NCBI RefSeq assembly: GCF_000002985.6
Contig: NC_003279.8
Coordinates: 12,896,001-12,960,000, forward strand
DNA: 64,000 bases
DNA from: Caenorhabditis elegans
Taxonomy: Eukaryota; Nematoda; Chromadorea; Rhabditida; Rhabditidae
Reading direction: 5' to 3'
Within the stretch, counting starts at the first letter, position 1. Every line of letters starts with the position of its first letter. This document shows, in pieces, positions 11,755 through 21,975 of the stretch. The notes under the pieces were generated by a model. It did no database searches. It saw only the letters and a program-made list of their open reading frames with translations, and had not been told where the DNA came from. The position numbers and the translations under genes are program-made.

Positions 11755-12303
11755 TTTGAAGAATTACCTGAATATTGATTTTGATGAATTTGAAACAAAC
11801 AGCAGCACTATAGAAAAAATTCGAAAAGGAAGACCGAAACGATTAAAAAAAAGTAATTCGAACTGGAACTGGACACGTGGCATGACAACGTGTTCATTCT
11901 ACGTGTAGGGTCACTACGGTAGTTCTCAATGTACGCAAGTTGCGCACAATGCGCTCCATATGACGCGCAATATAATTTGTTTGTATTTATTGAAATTCAC
12001 TTAAAAATTTCAGTTTTCTGGTTTAACATTGAAAAGTAATGAAAATTCAACGAAATATTTAATTTTAAAATTACAAAAAGTTGAAAAAAAACTGATTTTC
12101 ATCTATTTTTCTGCGATGATTAATAAGTTATTTTAGTATTAACAAAATTATTTATTTGTTCAATAAAATGTAATCCATAAAACGAAAAAAAGTAAGGGCA
12201 TACACATAAACCTCCATCAACACACACCATATTTTACGATAAAGCATAATATTTAATGAGACAATTAATTAATGCAATAAGGACACAATTTAGTATTGTC
12301 AGC
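11755..12303. other. Intergenic region between the two F-box relics
   Basis: AT-rich. A short repeat-like stretch lies at 11905-11965 (GGTCACTACGGTAGTTCTC then ATGCGCTCCATATGACGCGC), of the same family as segments at about 16305-16360 and 23745-23805. No gene is seen. Confidence 0.4.
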
Positions 12304-13436
12304 TCAAAAGAGATTGCTTTCCCACGGACAATCAGAAATTGGTTCCTTGCGAATCTCAAATTTAGACTCTTCGATATTGACTTTGAAGTTGTTTCCATGG
12401 AAGTTACAGTGAAATTTTCCCCGAATTGCATCTTCTGTGAACACTCTGCGCTCCACCAAATTTGGATCGAAGACTCTGATAACGTCGATATTCTTAATAG
12501 GCATGTTGAAGATCGCATTCTTGAAGTTTGGGGATTTCATGAGAATCTGAAAAGAAATTAAGTATCGCGATACGTTTAAAGGTGGATTAGTGACAGTTGG
12601 GAAAGTGATCAAACCGTACCAAAATGGCCGAATATCATAGAAAAACTTTTCAAAAAAAAATTCTTTTTTGAAACTTTTGTGGCAATTTCCGAGTTTTTGT
12701 CACTTTTTTACACACTGTGTTTGAATATTGTTATTTGAAACATTTTCGGCAATCGGCAATTTTCGGCAATTGCCAGTTTTGGTAATTTTCGGCAATTTTC
12801 AAACCTAACTATATTTCGAAAATTGAAAAAAAATTAACTTTGTTTTTTAGTATTCGGTTAGTCAGTTTCTAACCGAAAATGTTCAATCCTTCAAGGATTA
12901 CATAATTTTGAGCTTGAAAATAGAAAATAGTTCAGTAAAATGCATGTTGAGGCTCTTAAATCTACAAAGAAAATCAAATTTGTAGTTCCGACAATTGCCG
13001 GTTTTGGCAATTTCCGGCAATCGGCAATTGCCGAAAATGCCGAAAAAATTCAACTTCTATTTTCTAAACGTACATCTCTGATTTCAACTGCCAATTGAAC
13101 GGGAAACACGTTGCTGGAACCGCCGCGGACACAAATATTCTCCAAATGAGCATAATTTTCGAATGTCACACTCGAAATGTCACAGCCAACGCTGACGGAT
13201 TTTGCCATTTTCCATTGATCCAACTCATAAATCTCGTTCATAGTTTCAGTATTATAAGAGTCCAACAAAAGATTTTCTATGTTTCCCGCCTGGAATAGAC
13301 GAAGAATCGATGGAGTATCTTTGAACTTTGATGATGCGATATTGAGCATTTTGACACTTGGATATGTCGATTGTTTTAGGATTCTTTCCATTATTTCGAC
13401 GCATTCATCACGGAAGGCTTCAGATGTATCAAACAT
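12304..13436 (-). pseudogene. 5'-truncated FTH-domain fragment lacking the F-box
   Basis: Two minus-strand exons are readable. One spans about 13436-13074: SEAFRDECVEIMERILKQST, LDQWKMAKSVSVGCDISSV, ending VEIRD at a GTACGT donor. The other spans 12546-12304: ILMKSPNFKNAIFNMPIKNI through NFKVNIEESKFEIRKE to a stop. They match the last part of the neighbouring F-box pseudogene, including intron position. Upstream of 13436 there is a poly-T tract and then repeat sequence; no F-box or first FTH half can be found. It is most likely a relic. A short protein starting at the Met before FDTSEAF is possible but would lack the SCF-binding module. The 527-bp intron is filled with repeats. Confidence 0.7.
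12740..13045. repeat. CGGCAATTGCCG-type repeat cluster
   Basis: Many copies of GGCAATTTTCGGCAATTGCC and self-complementary variants lie at 12740-12805 and again at 12990-13045, separated by AT-rich sequence. The unit is palindromic. It sits inside the intron of the truncated FTH fragment. Confidence 0.65.
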
Positions 13437-13692
13437 GGAAACTCGGAAAAAAAAAAAAATATAACTATAATTTAAGTTCTTACTGTAGTTTTCGCTAAGA
13501 GGTATCGCGCGTCAAGTAAAATGCTCCACGTACGCATTCTCATGATTTATTGTCCCCGTAATATAGTTTTTACCATTTGAAGTGCACTGTCAAGGAGAAA
13601 AAAGAATGCCCACGTAAATCATTCCATCGCGAACTCTCATGCGATGCAAGCGAGGAGGAAGGAAGTCTAATCACAACAACTGCCACGCAATT
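13437..13692. repeat. Repeat-derived sequence upstream of the FTH fragment
   Basis: Contains CTGTAGTTTTCGCTAAGAGG and TATCGCGCGTCAAGTAAAATG, the same interspersed family seen at about 28485-28512. No coding exon is recognisable, which is why the adjacent FTH fragment is read as truncated. Confidence 0.5.
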
Positions 13693-13818
13693 ATGAACAA
13701 CTCAACCCTGAACACGTGGACCACATCGCCAATTTTGGAGGGACTTCTCGAATTAGTTCTCGCTGTTATGCTTGTTCTTACTTTACTCGTTCTTCTAGTG
13801 TTACTAGTGGTTTCGTAA
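13693..13818 (+). CDS. Possible 41-residue single-pass membrane microprotein
   Basis: ATG at 13693 opens a 41-codon frame ending TAA at 13816. The N-terminal 15 or so residues are polar with two Asn/Ser/Thr sequons (MNNSTLNTWTTSP). The rest is a hydrophobic segment (LELVLAVMLVLTLLVLLVLL) ending VVS, long enough to cross a membrane once. ATACATAAAACC at about 13860 could serve as a weak polyadenylation signal. The layout resembles small regulins or other microproteins, but I see no specific family motif. It may also be a chance hydrophobic frame: TTA/CTT/GTT-rich DNA easily encodes Leu and Val. Confidence 0.3.
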   Translation: MNNSTLNTWTTSPILEGLLELVLAVMLVLTLLVLLVLLVVS

Positions 13819-13909
13819 ATAAGTCCTTATTGAGTCAGCGATGTTCTGTTAGTTAATTTATACATAAAACCACGGAATGCAATTTTAATTTCATTTCAAA
13901 CAGAGATTT

Positions 13910-13917
13910 TTAAAATT

Positions 13918-13948
<31 letters not shown>

Positions 13949-13952
13949 TAAC
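13910..13952. repeat. A-tract and (TA)n microsatellite
   Basis: A run of about 16 A residues is followed by roughly ten TA dinucleotides. Simple sequence just outside the next inverted-repeat element. Confidence 0.8.
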
Positions 13953-14041
13953 ATTTTGAAAAAAAATTGCAGAGGCTTATTTTAAAGCAATTTCCCCAAT
14001 GTACGAGGAAAATGCGAGGAATGTATGATACGATTTTCTAG

Positions 14042-15771
14042 CTCAGACAAACGCTTAGTAGCTTAATTAGATTTCAACCATATTTGATTAGAAACTGAGC
14101 AAATATAATGGGGACATAATTAATAGGCTTCCTATTCTAATCCAATATGGATTTTCTAATCAAATATGGTTGAAATCTAATCCAATATGGCCGAAATCTA
14201 ATCCAATATGGAACAATTCAAATCCAATATGGACGAAATCTAATCCAATATGGAACAAATCTAATCCAATATGGACAAAATCTAATCAAATTTGGCTCGG
14301 ATTTTCTGAATAATTTTTTTTCGAAGAATGTTTTACCCGAAAATAATGTGGAAAAAATAAAGAAAATGAGAAAACATCTCATGTCTCGCATATATCTTAC
14401 ACTACACACTGGCTGTCTCGCCTGATAACTGTAGCCGCTCTATAAACTCCCCTACTGCGCTTCTCTGGAGTTGCCACTGTGGGGAATCGATCCAGGATGT
14501 TATATTCTAAAGACTGTGTTCTTACCGACTCGGCCAATCTGCACACATGAACTTTCGATGAACTGTTCGGTTAAATAGCTGGTGGTGGTGGCGCGCGTTG
14601 TTTCTTCGATAAGTTAAGGAAAATTAGATGAACTGAGTAGAGGGAATGTATTTTGAAGTCTTGAACGGCTTGATATCAAGGTTTTTCATTTGAAAAAGTT
14701 TGTTAACCGCTTTCGTTAATCTTAGCCTCCAATCGTACTAACCAATAGAAGAGAACAAAGATTTTTTAGTCTCAGAAAATTTGGAAAAGAGTTTTTTCTA
14801 AAAAAAAATTGTTAAATCATACTTTTTGGTTGCTGGAAGTGTGAATAAAAGTATTTTGTATCAAAATGTAAATGCTAGGAAAAGCAATTTTATTTAACTA
14901 TGGTCTGCGGGTTGGCACAAAACAGACGTAAAATACAAAATTCATGAAAACTTCAAAAGTACGGTATTGACTGTTTCCGCTTTTCGCAGCAAGAGCTCTA
15001 GTATCATTTGTGTGAAATGATATAATTTTTCCACGAATTATACCGAAAATGTAATGGTTTGTAGGAGTTGATTTAAATTAATAGAAAATGTTATTTCGTT
15101 GTTTGTAACCATCGAAGTTGTCACAGTTGTAGCCGTGAAATTTCTTGCCGGATTTTGAAAAAAAAAGTGTTTTCTGAAAAAAACATTACCAGATGGAGAC
15201 TTTTCGGAGATTCGTCAAAGTCAGTCAGCGGACATCATCTTTAGATTATTATTTGCAGGAGATAATTCTTATTTTCAAATCATAATTTTGTTTTAAAACT
15301 TTTCGATTTTAATTAAAAAAATTTTAAGCCCTACGCGTTTGCACTTTCCGCTTTCTTCTTATTTATTTATTTATTTTAATACGCCAATTTCTCGTGAGAT
15401 TTCTAATCTAACATGGGCGAAATCTAATCAAATATGGCTGAGAGCGTGCCATATTGGATTAGATTTCGACCATATTGGATTAGATTTGTTTTTTAATGAA
15501 ATATGGATGAAATCTAATCCAACATGGATTTCTAATCCAATATGGACAAAATCTAATCCAATATGGTCGAAATCTAATCAAATATGGCTGAGATCGTGCC
15601 ATATTGGATTTGATTTGTTTTCTAATGAAATATGGAGGAAATCTAATCTAACATGGATTTCTAATCTAATATGGAGCAAATATAATGCAATATGGATTTT
15701 CTAAACAAATATGGTTGAAATCTCGTTTAATATGGGTGAAATCTAATTAAGCTACTAAGCGTTTGTCTGAG
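14042..15771. mobile_element. 1.73 kb element with terminal inverted repeats containing 18-bp satellite units
   Basis: The left end CTCAGACAAACGCTTAGTAG continuing CTTAATTAGATTTCA is mirrored at the right end TTAAGCTACTAAGCGTTTGTC TGAG. Next to both ends are irregular arrays of an 18-bp unit (AAATCTAATCCAATATGG and variants) at 14140-14295 and 15410-15720. The interior (14300-15340) has no transposase-like ORF but holds a tRNA-like relic. It looks like a non-autonomous DNA transposon or satellite-carrying foldback element. I could not identify a clear target duplication. Confidence 0.65.
14466..14547 (-). pseudogene. tRNA-Leu-like relic
   Basis: Read on the minus strand, an A-box-like TGGCCGAGTCGGTAAG is followed about 35 bases later by a B-box-like GGATCGATTCC. 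The intervening loop TTTAGAA would carry a UAG (Leu) anticodon. The acceptor-stem ends do not pair well, so this is a tRNA pseudogene or tRNA-derived element rather than a working tRNA. It lies inside the 14042-15771 element. Confidence 0.4.
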
Positions 15772-15976
15772 AGTATGCACCTGAGGCTTTCGAATTTCAA
15801 ATTGACGTGTTTATCTTCGTATCTTGGAATTATTTTTATCCGGAAAAAAAATAGTTGATTTGGGCGCGAGATATACACTTAAATTTTATAAATTGTTATT
15901 TTCCGGTGATTTGCTAAAACTATAATTTCTATTTCAATTATTAACCGAGAAAACCAGAAAAAAAATTACAAAAAAC
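15772..15976. other. Short AT-rich spacer between two repeat elements
   Basis: No recognisable feature. Confidence 0.4.
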
Positions 15977-16261
15977 GAGACCCGAAGAACTCGGGGGATG
16001 TCCAATTGGGGGGATTACCAACTCGGGGGATTGGCCCCGCCCACAGAACCGTGGCTTGCAATACGCCCATTTCTGCAACTGCCGCACGGTTTTAAAACTG
16101 TATTTTTCTCAATAGAGCGAGAATTAACAAAAAATAATAATTTTAAAACCGTGCGGCAGTTGCAGAAATGGACGTATTGCAAGCCACGGTTCTGTGGGCG
16201 GGGCCAATCCCCCGAGTTGGTAATCCCCCCAATTGGACATCCCCCGAGTTCTTCGGGTCTC
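15977..16261. repeat. Palindromic MITE, arms about 125 bp
   Basis: GAGACCCGAAGAACTCGGGG at the left end is mirrored by CCCCGAGTTCTTCGGGTCTC at the right. The arms include GGCCCCGCCCACAGAACCGT and GTGCGGCAGTTGCAGAAATG. The loop at about 16100-16140 is AT-rich. The two opposite ORFs across it are mirror shadows. Confidence 0.85.
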
Positions 16262-16478
16262 CAAAAAACCATGTCTCGCTCGCCGTGCATTTTACCTAGA
16301 GTACTGTAGTAGCCGAAGTACGTAGAGTTGCGTACGATTCAACGTATTTGACGTGCAAAATTTTCGTATAGAAAAATATGTTTTTATCCTAATTCTTTCG
16401 TTCGACGCGCAAATTTCTGCGTTTTTTTCAAGAAATGGTAGAAAAGGATGACAATTTATTTTTTTTTCTCTTTATTAG
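16262..16478. other. Pre-insertion flank of the foldback element
   Basis: TACTGTAGTAGCCGAAGTAC, GTAGAGTTGCGTACGA and AAAAGGATGACAATTTATTT match the start of the segment at 23740. The flank ends in the 9-bp target duplication CTTTATTAG at 16470-16478. Confidence 0.55.
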
Positions 16479-19185
16479 ACAGACTTCAAATTAATGCGCC
16501 CGAAAGGCTCGAAAAGCAAACGCGCTCTGTTGAACACCTTCTGCGAGCGCATTCAAATTTAGTTTTTTCTTTCTTCCAATTTTTTTTATACGGAAAGTGA
16601 TAGTTTCACACTGTATTTGCAAATTTTAAAGACAATTTTTAACAAAAAAAATTTTTTTTAATTTTTAAAAAATTAATTCTCAAAAAAATTCCGGTTTTTT
16701 TCAAATTCTAAAAACACTGATAAGACTCCAAAATATCATAAGGTCCCCCCTTATGAACTGAATCTTCAGCTCCAAAGGATCACAAGGGTCCTCCTTTATG
16801 ATCTGAATCTTCAGCTCTAAAATTTTCCCTCTTATGTTTGAAAAAATATTGAAAAAAAAAATTGTTTTGGAATTTTTTTATAATTTTTTCAAAAAGTGAA
16901 TTTTTTCAAAAAGTGTTTAACTTTATAGAAAACACAATTTTGGTAGTTCTTACAAGTTTGGGCATTCATATTGCATTTTTAGCTAAACAATTAACCAAAT
17001 TAGAGTTGACTGAGCGTATAGACGTCTTACTTTCTAAGACTTATAACTCTGTTGGTGTTTGAATTAATAAAATGTAGACAATTGAAAAGTTGTTGGCAAC
17101 AATATGAAAAACATTTTGTTAGTGGGCACTTTCTAGTTATCTTTAGTGGCTGCGGAGATGTGAGCTCCAAGACAACCAAAATATGCTAGATCTGTGCTCA
17201 ACAATATCTCAGTTCTGGACAAAGATGAAAAGATGCTTCGAACTTAACATGATTGTAATTGAAGGCTTTTTGATACCTCGCCTCTAGAATTGGATACATC
17301 CGTTTTAAGACAGGAGGTTTTATTGTTCAGAGCCCCAAGGAATGTCGGTTTGACTTATAGAAAACACCTATTTTGGCAAGAAACTGTATAGAAACAACCA
17401 AGTAAGTGATTTCTACAATATCTCATGAATATTTGAAAATTTTTGAAAAAAAAATTTTTTCAAAATTTTCAAAATTTTTTTCGAAATTTTTTTTTTGAAA
17501 CCTTTTTGAAATTTGATTACATTTTATAGAAAATTGCGATGTTTATAGTTTTTTTCAGTTTGAATGTTCTGAACACGATTTCAGACAAAAACCTGAGGTA
17601 TAGTAGAACTCCTATGTTCAAAAACGAACTCACTTCGGACGCCTATATCTCCGTTGAAGAATTTTTTATGGCAAAGTGATCAACTACAAAGTTGTTTATC
17701 TTAATCTAAAGTACTACTTTGTAGTTAATAGTATCTCATCAAAAAATTTGATGGTCGAGATAAAGTTGTGTTAAATGCAGCAACTTCATGCTTAAATTTT
17801 CTTTATCCTTTTCTGCTCATATCTCGACCATTAAATTTTTTGATGAAAAACAATCAACTACAAAGTTGTAATTTCAATTAAGATAAACAACTTTGTAGTT
17901 GATCACTTTGTCGTAAAAATTTTTTCCACGTAGATGTAAGCATCCAAAGTGAATTCGATTTACATACATAGGAGTTCTACTATACCTTAGGTTTTTGACT
18001 GAAACTGTGTTCTGAACATCCAAACTGAAAAAAAACAACCAAAATTGCATTTTTCTATAAGATCCAACCAAAATCTGAAAAGTTTTCAAAAAAAATTTTT
18101 CGAAAAAAATTTTGAAAATTTTTGTAAGGGGGGACCCTTTGGATTTTTTTCTGAAAAAATTGAAAAAATTTTTTTTTCAAAAATTTTCAAATATTCATGA
18201 GATATTGTAGAAATCACTTACTTGGTTGTTTCTATACATTTTCTTGCCAAAAAAGGTGTTTTCTATAAGTCAAACCGGCATTCCTTGGGGCTCTGAACAA
18301 TAAAACCTCCTGTCTTAAAACGGATGTATCCAATTCTAGAGACGAGGTATCAAAAAGCCTTCAACTACAACCATGTTAAGCTTGAAGCAATAAACGCTTT
18401 CATAGTTGTAGGCATCTTTTCATCTTTGTCCAGAACTGAGATATTGTTGAGCACAGATCTAGCATATTATGGTTGTCTTGGAGCTCACATCTCCGCAGCC
18501 ACTAAAGATAACTAGAAAGTACCCACTAACAGAATGTTTTTCATATTGTTGCCAACAACTTTTCAATTGTCTACATTTTATTAATTCAAACACCAACAGA
18601 GTTATAAGTCTTAGAAAGTAAGACGTCTATACGCTCAGTCAACTCTAATTTGGTTAATTGTTTAGCTAAAAATGCAATATGAATGCCCAAACTTGTAAGA
18701 ACTACCAAAATTGTGTTTTCTATAAAGTTAAACACTTTTTGAAAAAATTCCAAAACAATTTTTTTTTTCAATATTTTTTCAAACATAAGAGGGAAAATTT
18801 TAGAGCTGAAGATTCAGATCATAAAAGAGGACCCTTGTGATCCTTTGGAGCTGAAGATTCAGTTCATGAGTGGGACCCTTGTGATCCTTTGGAGCTGAAG
18901 ATTCAGTTCATAAGGGGGGACCCTTATGATATTTTGGAGTCTTATCAGTGTTTTTATAATTTGAAAAAAAACCGGAATTTTTTTGAGAATTTATTTTTAA
19001 AAAATTAAAAAAATTTTCTTGTTAAAAATTGTCTTTAAAATTTGCAAATACAGTGTGAAACTATCACTTTCCGTATAAAAAAAATTGGAAGAAAGAAAAA
19101 ACTAAATTTGAATGCGCTCGCAGAAGGTGTTCAACAGAGCGCGTTTGCTTTTCGAGCCTTTCGGGCGCATTAATTTGAAGTCTGT
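16479..19185. mobile_element. 2.7 kb foldback (Mutator-like?) element flanked by 9-bp target duplication
   Basis: The element begins ACAGACTTCAAATTAATGCG and ends with the exact complement CGCATTAATTTGAAGTCTGT. It is flanked on both sides by CTTTATTAG (16470-16478 and 19186-19194), a perfect 9-bp direct repeat. Nearly the whole length is one inverted repeat of about 1.3 kb per arm meeting near 17.83 kb; for example GAATCTTCAGCTCCAAAGGA near 16760 is mirrored near 18890. No transposase is encoded; ORFs 16862-17062 and 18586-18786 are mirror images of each other. A 9-bp duplication and long terminal inverted repeats are typical of Mutator superfamily insertions, so a non-autonomous Mutator-like foldback is my best guess. 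Confidence 0.75.
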
Positions 19186-19194
19186 CTTTATTAG

Positions 19195-20514
19195 CCGAAT
19201 TTCTGATAGAAGTTGCGATTTCTGTCCTATTTCTAATATTTTCAGCAATTTTTCACAAACTTCTCGCATTATCTTTAAAGGTCGGCTATTTTTAGCAACT
19301 TTTTTAAATAAAAAATATGATAATGTATGTTTTCTTTTTTTAAACGAATTTTTGATGCCTTCATTGTTTGTCGTGATTTTACTATTTTCTTCATGTCGCT
19401 CACGAAATGTTCGCCAAAACTCTGAAAGTATAAACAATTTATCCGCGTTTTCTTTCGATAATTGTCTGAATAGAGAATCTGTGACCTCAATTTTACCTTT
19501 TCGATATAAATAGGGTTTCATTTGCTGGAAACATTCCGATATTCATGAATTCCTTCAGAGAAGTTCAGTTCGACCATAGCCTCAAGAAATGAGATAATGA
19601 ATAATTGATTCAGAGATAGTTTTTATCAATTTTCGACTGTGACTGAATGACTAGAAAAATTATCACGTGAGGTTGAAAGACAATTTTAAGTACATGTTTT
19701 GATAATGGCTCAGGCCGTAGCTAGAGCTTTTAAGGAACAATGGAAATACAACTTCTTGTAGGAGTTCGATGTGTTATCAGCGTTTCATTTTTTAAGCTTC
19801 AACAGATTTTTCCGCATCGATGAAACTGTAAGAAAAATTGTCGTCTTTCCCCGTGACTCTTTGCTTTGAGAAATCCGCTTAACACATGGTTCCAATTATC
19901 AATTTATATGCAAAGTTAAAACAATATTTTAAAAAAATAGTGTAAGCCTTACGAGGAGATGCAAACGGCAGCAATTTTAGCCGTTAGCCGCTTTTCTCGA
20001 TTAGCCGAATTAGCCGTTAGTCTAAAATTTCGAAACACGGCTTAAACCGAATTTGCCGTTAGCCGAAAAAAACAGTTAGCCGTCCACCCCTGCTCCAAAT
20101 GTGAAAATGTATCTTTCGCCGATTCCAAAAGTTAGAGAAACTTTATGTTTCCTCGACGATTTTTGACCATTCATCAGCTGCTGTTTAATCTGGCATTTTT
20201 GAGATTTTCCTCAAGTTTCTCATAAAAATCCTCACTTTCCACAAAACCCAGAATTTTCAGCATTTTTTTTCAATTTTTCTTGAAAATTGTCAGAGAGGAA
20301 ATTTGTAACCAAGAATCTGCTCTTTTTCTGAATCACGAAAAAAAATTCAAGTTTTCTCATTTCTCTGAAATGATTCGCTTTGCTCCTTAACTGCAATGGA
20401 GTGGTTGATTCGAATCAAGTTGAAAAAACATAAATTTTAGTATCCGATAACATCGCGAAATAATAAGAAGGAGAACAGCTTCAAACAATATCAAGCAACA
20501 TCAGATGTAGAACA
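19195..20514. other. Flanking/upstream region of the FKBP fusion gene
   Basis: Continuous with 16300-16478 once the foldback element is removed, and similar to 23740-24720 downstream (see findings). The segment 19970-20085 contains repeated GTTAGCCG motifs (CGTTAGCCGCTTTTCTCGAT, AATTAGCCGTTAGTC). ORFs on either strand at 19102-19521 extend from the repeat ends and show no recognisable protein. The 300 bases before 20515 presumably hold the promoter. Confidence 0.45.
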
Positions 20515-21975
20515 ATGAAGGACCAAAATGGAGTAGCAAGCACTGATGACTCTGTTTTACCTTCTTGGAGTAACCCAGACGTCGGACAATTCATTGTGTC
20601 GACGTACAATGAGTACGAATACAAACGGATCCCATTTCGTGAACTGGAATTCGGATGTCTTCTATGCAGGATGAGAACATTCAATCACGAAGGAATGAAA
20701 AAACACTTGAGGGATCACGTAGTCCACAAAAAATCTTCATGTGAGCACGAAAAACCAGGTAATTCGCATTTTGTGTGAAATGTACACTCAAAATGAAAAA
20801 CTGCGTGGCACGTACTGCAGAAAACATAATATTTAGGCCCCGCCTTTTTCTCGTCCACTCACGGAGAAAAGGCAAAAATCGGAACCCAACCAATATCAGG
20901 CCGCCGACATCTCACGGGTACCGCGCGCCGCTGCGTTTAACTCGCTGTGGGCGTGGCAAGTTGTCTCCGTGAGATGTCGGCGGCCTGATATTGGTTGGAA
21001 TCCCGATTTTTGCCTTTTCTCCGTGAGTGGACGAGAAAAATGCGGGGCCTAACTAAATATTAGGTTTTCTGCAGTACACGCCACGCAGTTTTTTGTTATT
21101 TGGAGTGTAGAAGATATATAAATTACAAAAACTTTTCTTATTTTTCAATCAGAAATCTTCTATTTATTTTTAGGTAAAACTGGAATTCATCATCAAGTTG
21201 ACAAAGCTGGAAATGGTGTAATGCCAGAGAATGGGCAACTTGTTCAGTGCTACATCGAAATTAAGCTTGCGGATTGCTACACATCTTGGTCCAATTACGA
21301 GAGCCAAAATCCGATTATCTTTAAAATTGGATTCGGTGAAGTCATTCCTGGTTTAGATATCGGAATCCCTAAGGTATGTACATTTTTATTGATTTTTTGC
21401 AGAACTCAATTTTTATAAATAAAAATTCAATGTTCTTTCAGATGAAAGTCGGTGAAATCGCAACATTTCACGTGAGTGGCAAATATGGTTACGGCCGCGC
21501 TGGGTTCAGAGGACTGATTCCTCGAAACGCTTCCCTAACTTGCAAAGTTAGGCTGTTCAATTGCTCATGGGACTCATATGGTAGATTTCTCCTTATTTTT
21601 GAGTTATAAATCTTAATATTCCCTCTTTTTCAGCAAAAATTGGCGTCGATAGACAGATTCTCGTCCAGGGCGACAACGTCACCAAGTCAAAGAACGGTCA
21701 GACCGTCACCTGCCACTACGTGCTCATCCTTGTGGACGGAACGAAGATCGACTCTTCTCGCGACCGCGAAACTCCATTCAAGTTCAAGATTGGAAAGGGA
21801 GAGGTCATCAAGGGATGGGACCAAGGAGTCGCCCAGGTTTGTACATCGATTAGCTCAATTTCAATATAAAAATTCAATTTTCTTTCAGATGTCAGTCAAA
21901 GAGAAGTCGAAGCTCACGATTGCTCCGGCTTTTGGCTTTGAAAAAGGCAAATTGCCAGCAGGAATCCCAGCGTAA
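20515..21975 (+). CDS. fkb-8: Zinc-finger plus double-FKBP protein (probably FKB-8)
   Basis: Exons 20515-20758, 21174-21373, 21442-21580, 21634-21836 and 21889-21975 join in phase to 290 residues. Residues about 50-70 form a C2H2 finger (CLLCRMRTFNHEGMKKHLRDH, spacing C-X2-C-X12-H-X3-H), unusual for an FKBP. An FKBP domain follows (about 82-195: VMPENGQLVQCYIEIKLADC, KIGFGEVIPGLDIGIPKMKV, KYGYGRAGFRGLIPRNASL). A second FKBP domain (about 197-290) is nearly identical to FKB-2: [40 protein letters not shown]. FKBPs are peptidyl-prolyl isomerases that bind FK506. Domain 1 has Leu where FKBP12 has Trp59 (VIPGLDIG), so it is probably weak or inactive. Domain 2 keeps Trp but stops at AGIPA, losing the last strand ([10 protein letters not shown]). 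The symbol is recalled, with moderate confidence. Confidence 0.85.
20783..21109. repeat. Palindromic MITE inside intron 1 of the FKBP fusion gene
   Basis: The left arm starts TACACTCAAAATGAAAAACT; the right arm ends TTTTTTGTTATTTGGAGTGTA. GATGTCGGCGGCCTGATATT near 20970 mirrors AATATCAGGCCGCCGACATC near 20893. The arms are about 140 bp with a GC-rich loop. Confidence 0.85.

Noticed and set aside
16862-18786. Possible transposase fragments in the foldback element
   Set aside because: The ORFs at 16862-17062 and 18586-18786 are mirror images of AT-rich arm sequence, with no catalytic motif.
19102-19521. Overlapping 139- and 133-codon ORFs on opposite strands
   Set aside because: They begin inside the foldback terminus, have biased composition, and neither resembles a protein I know.
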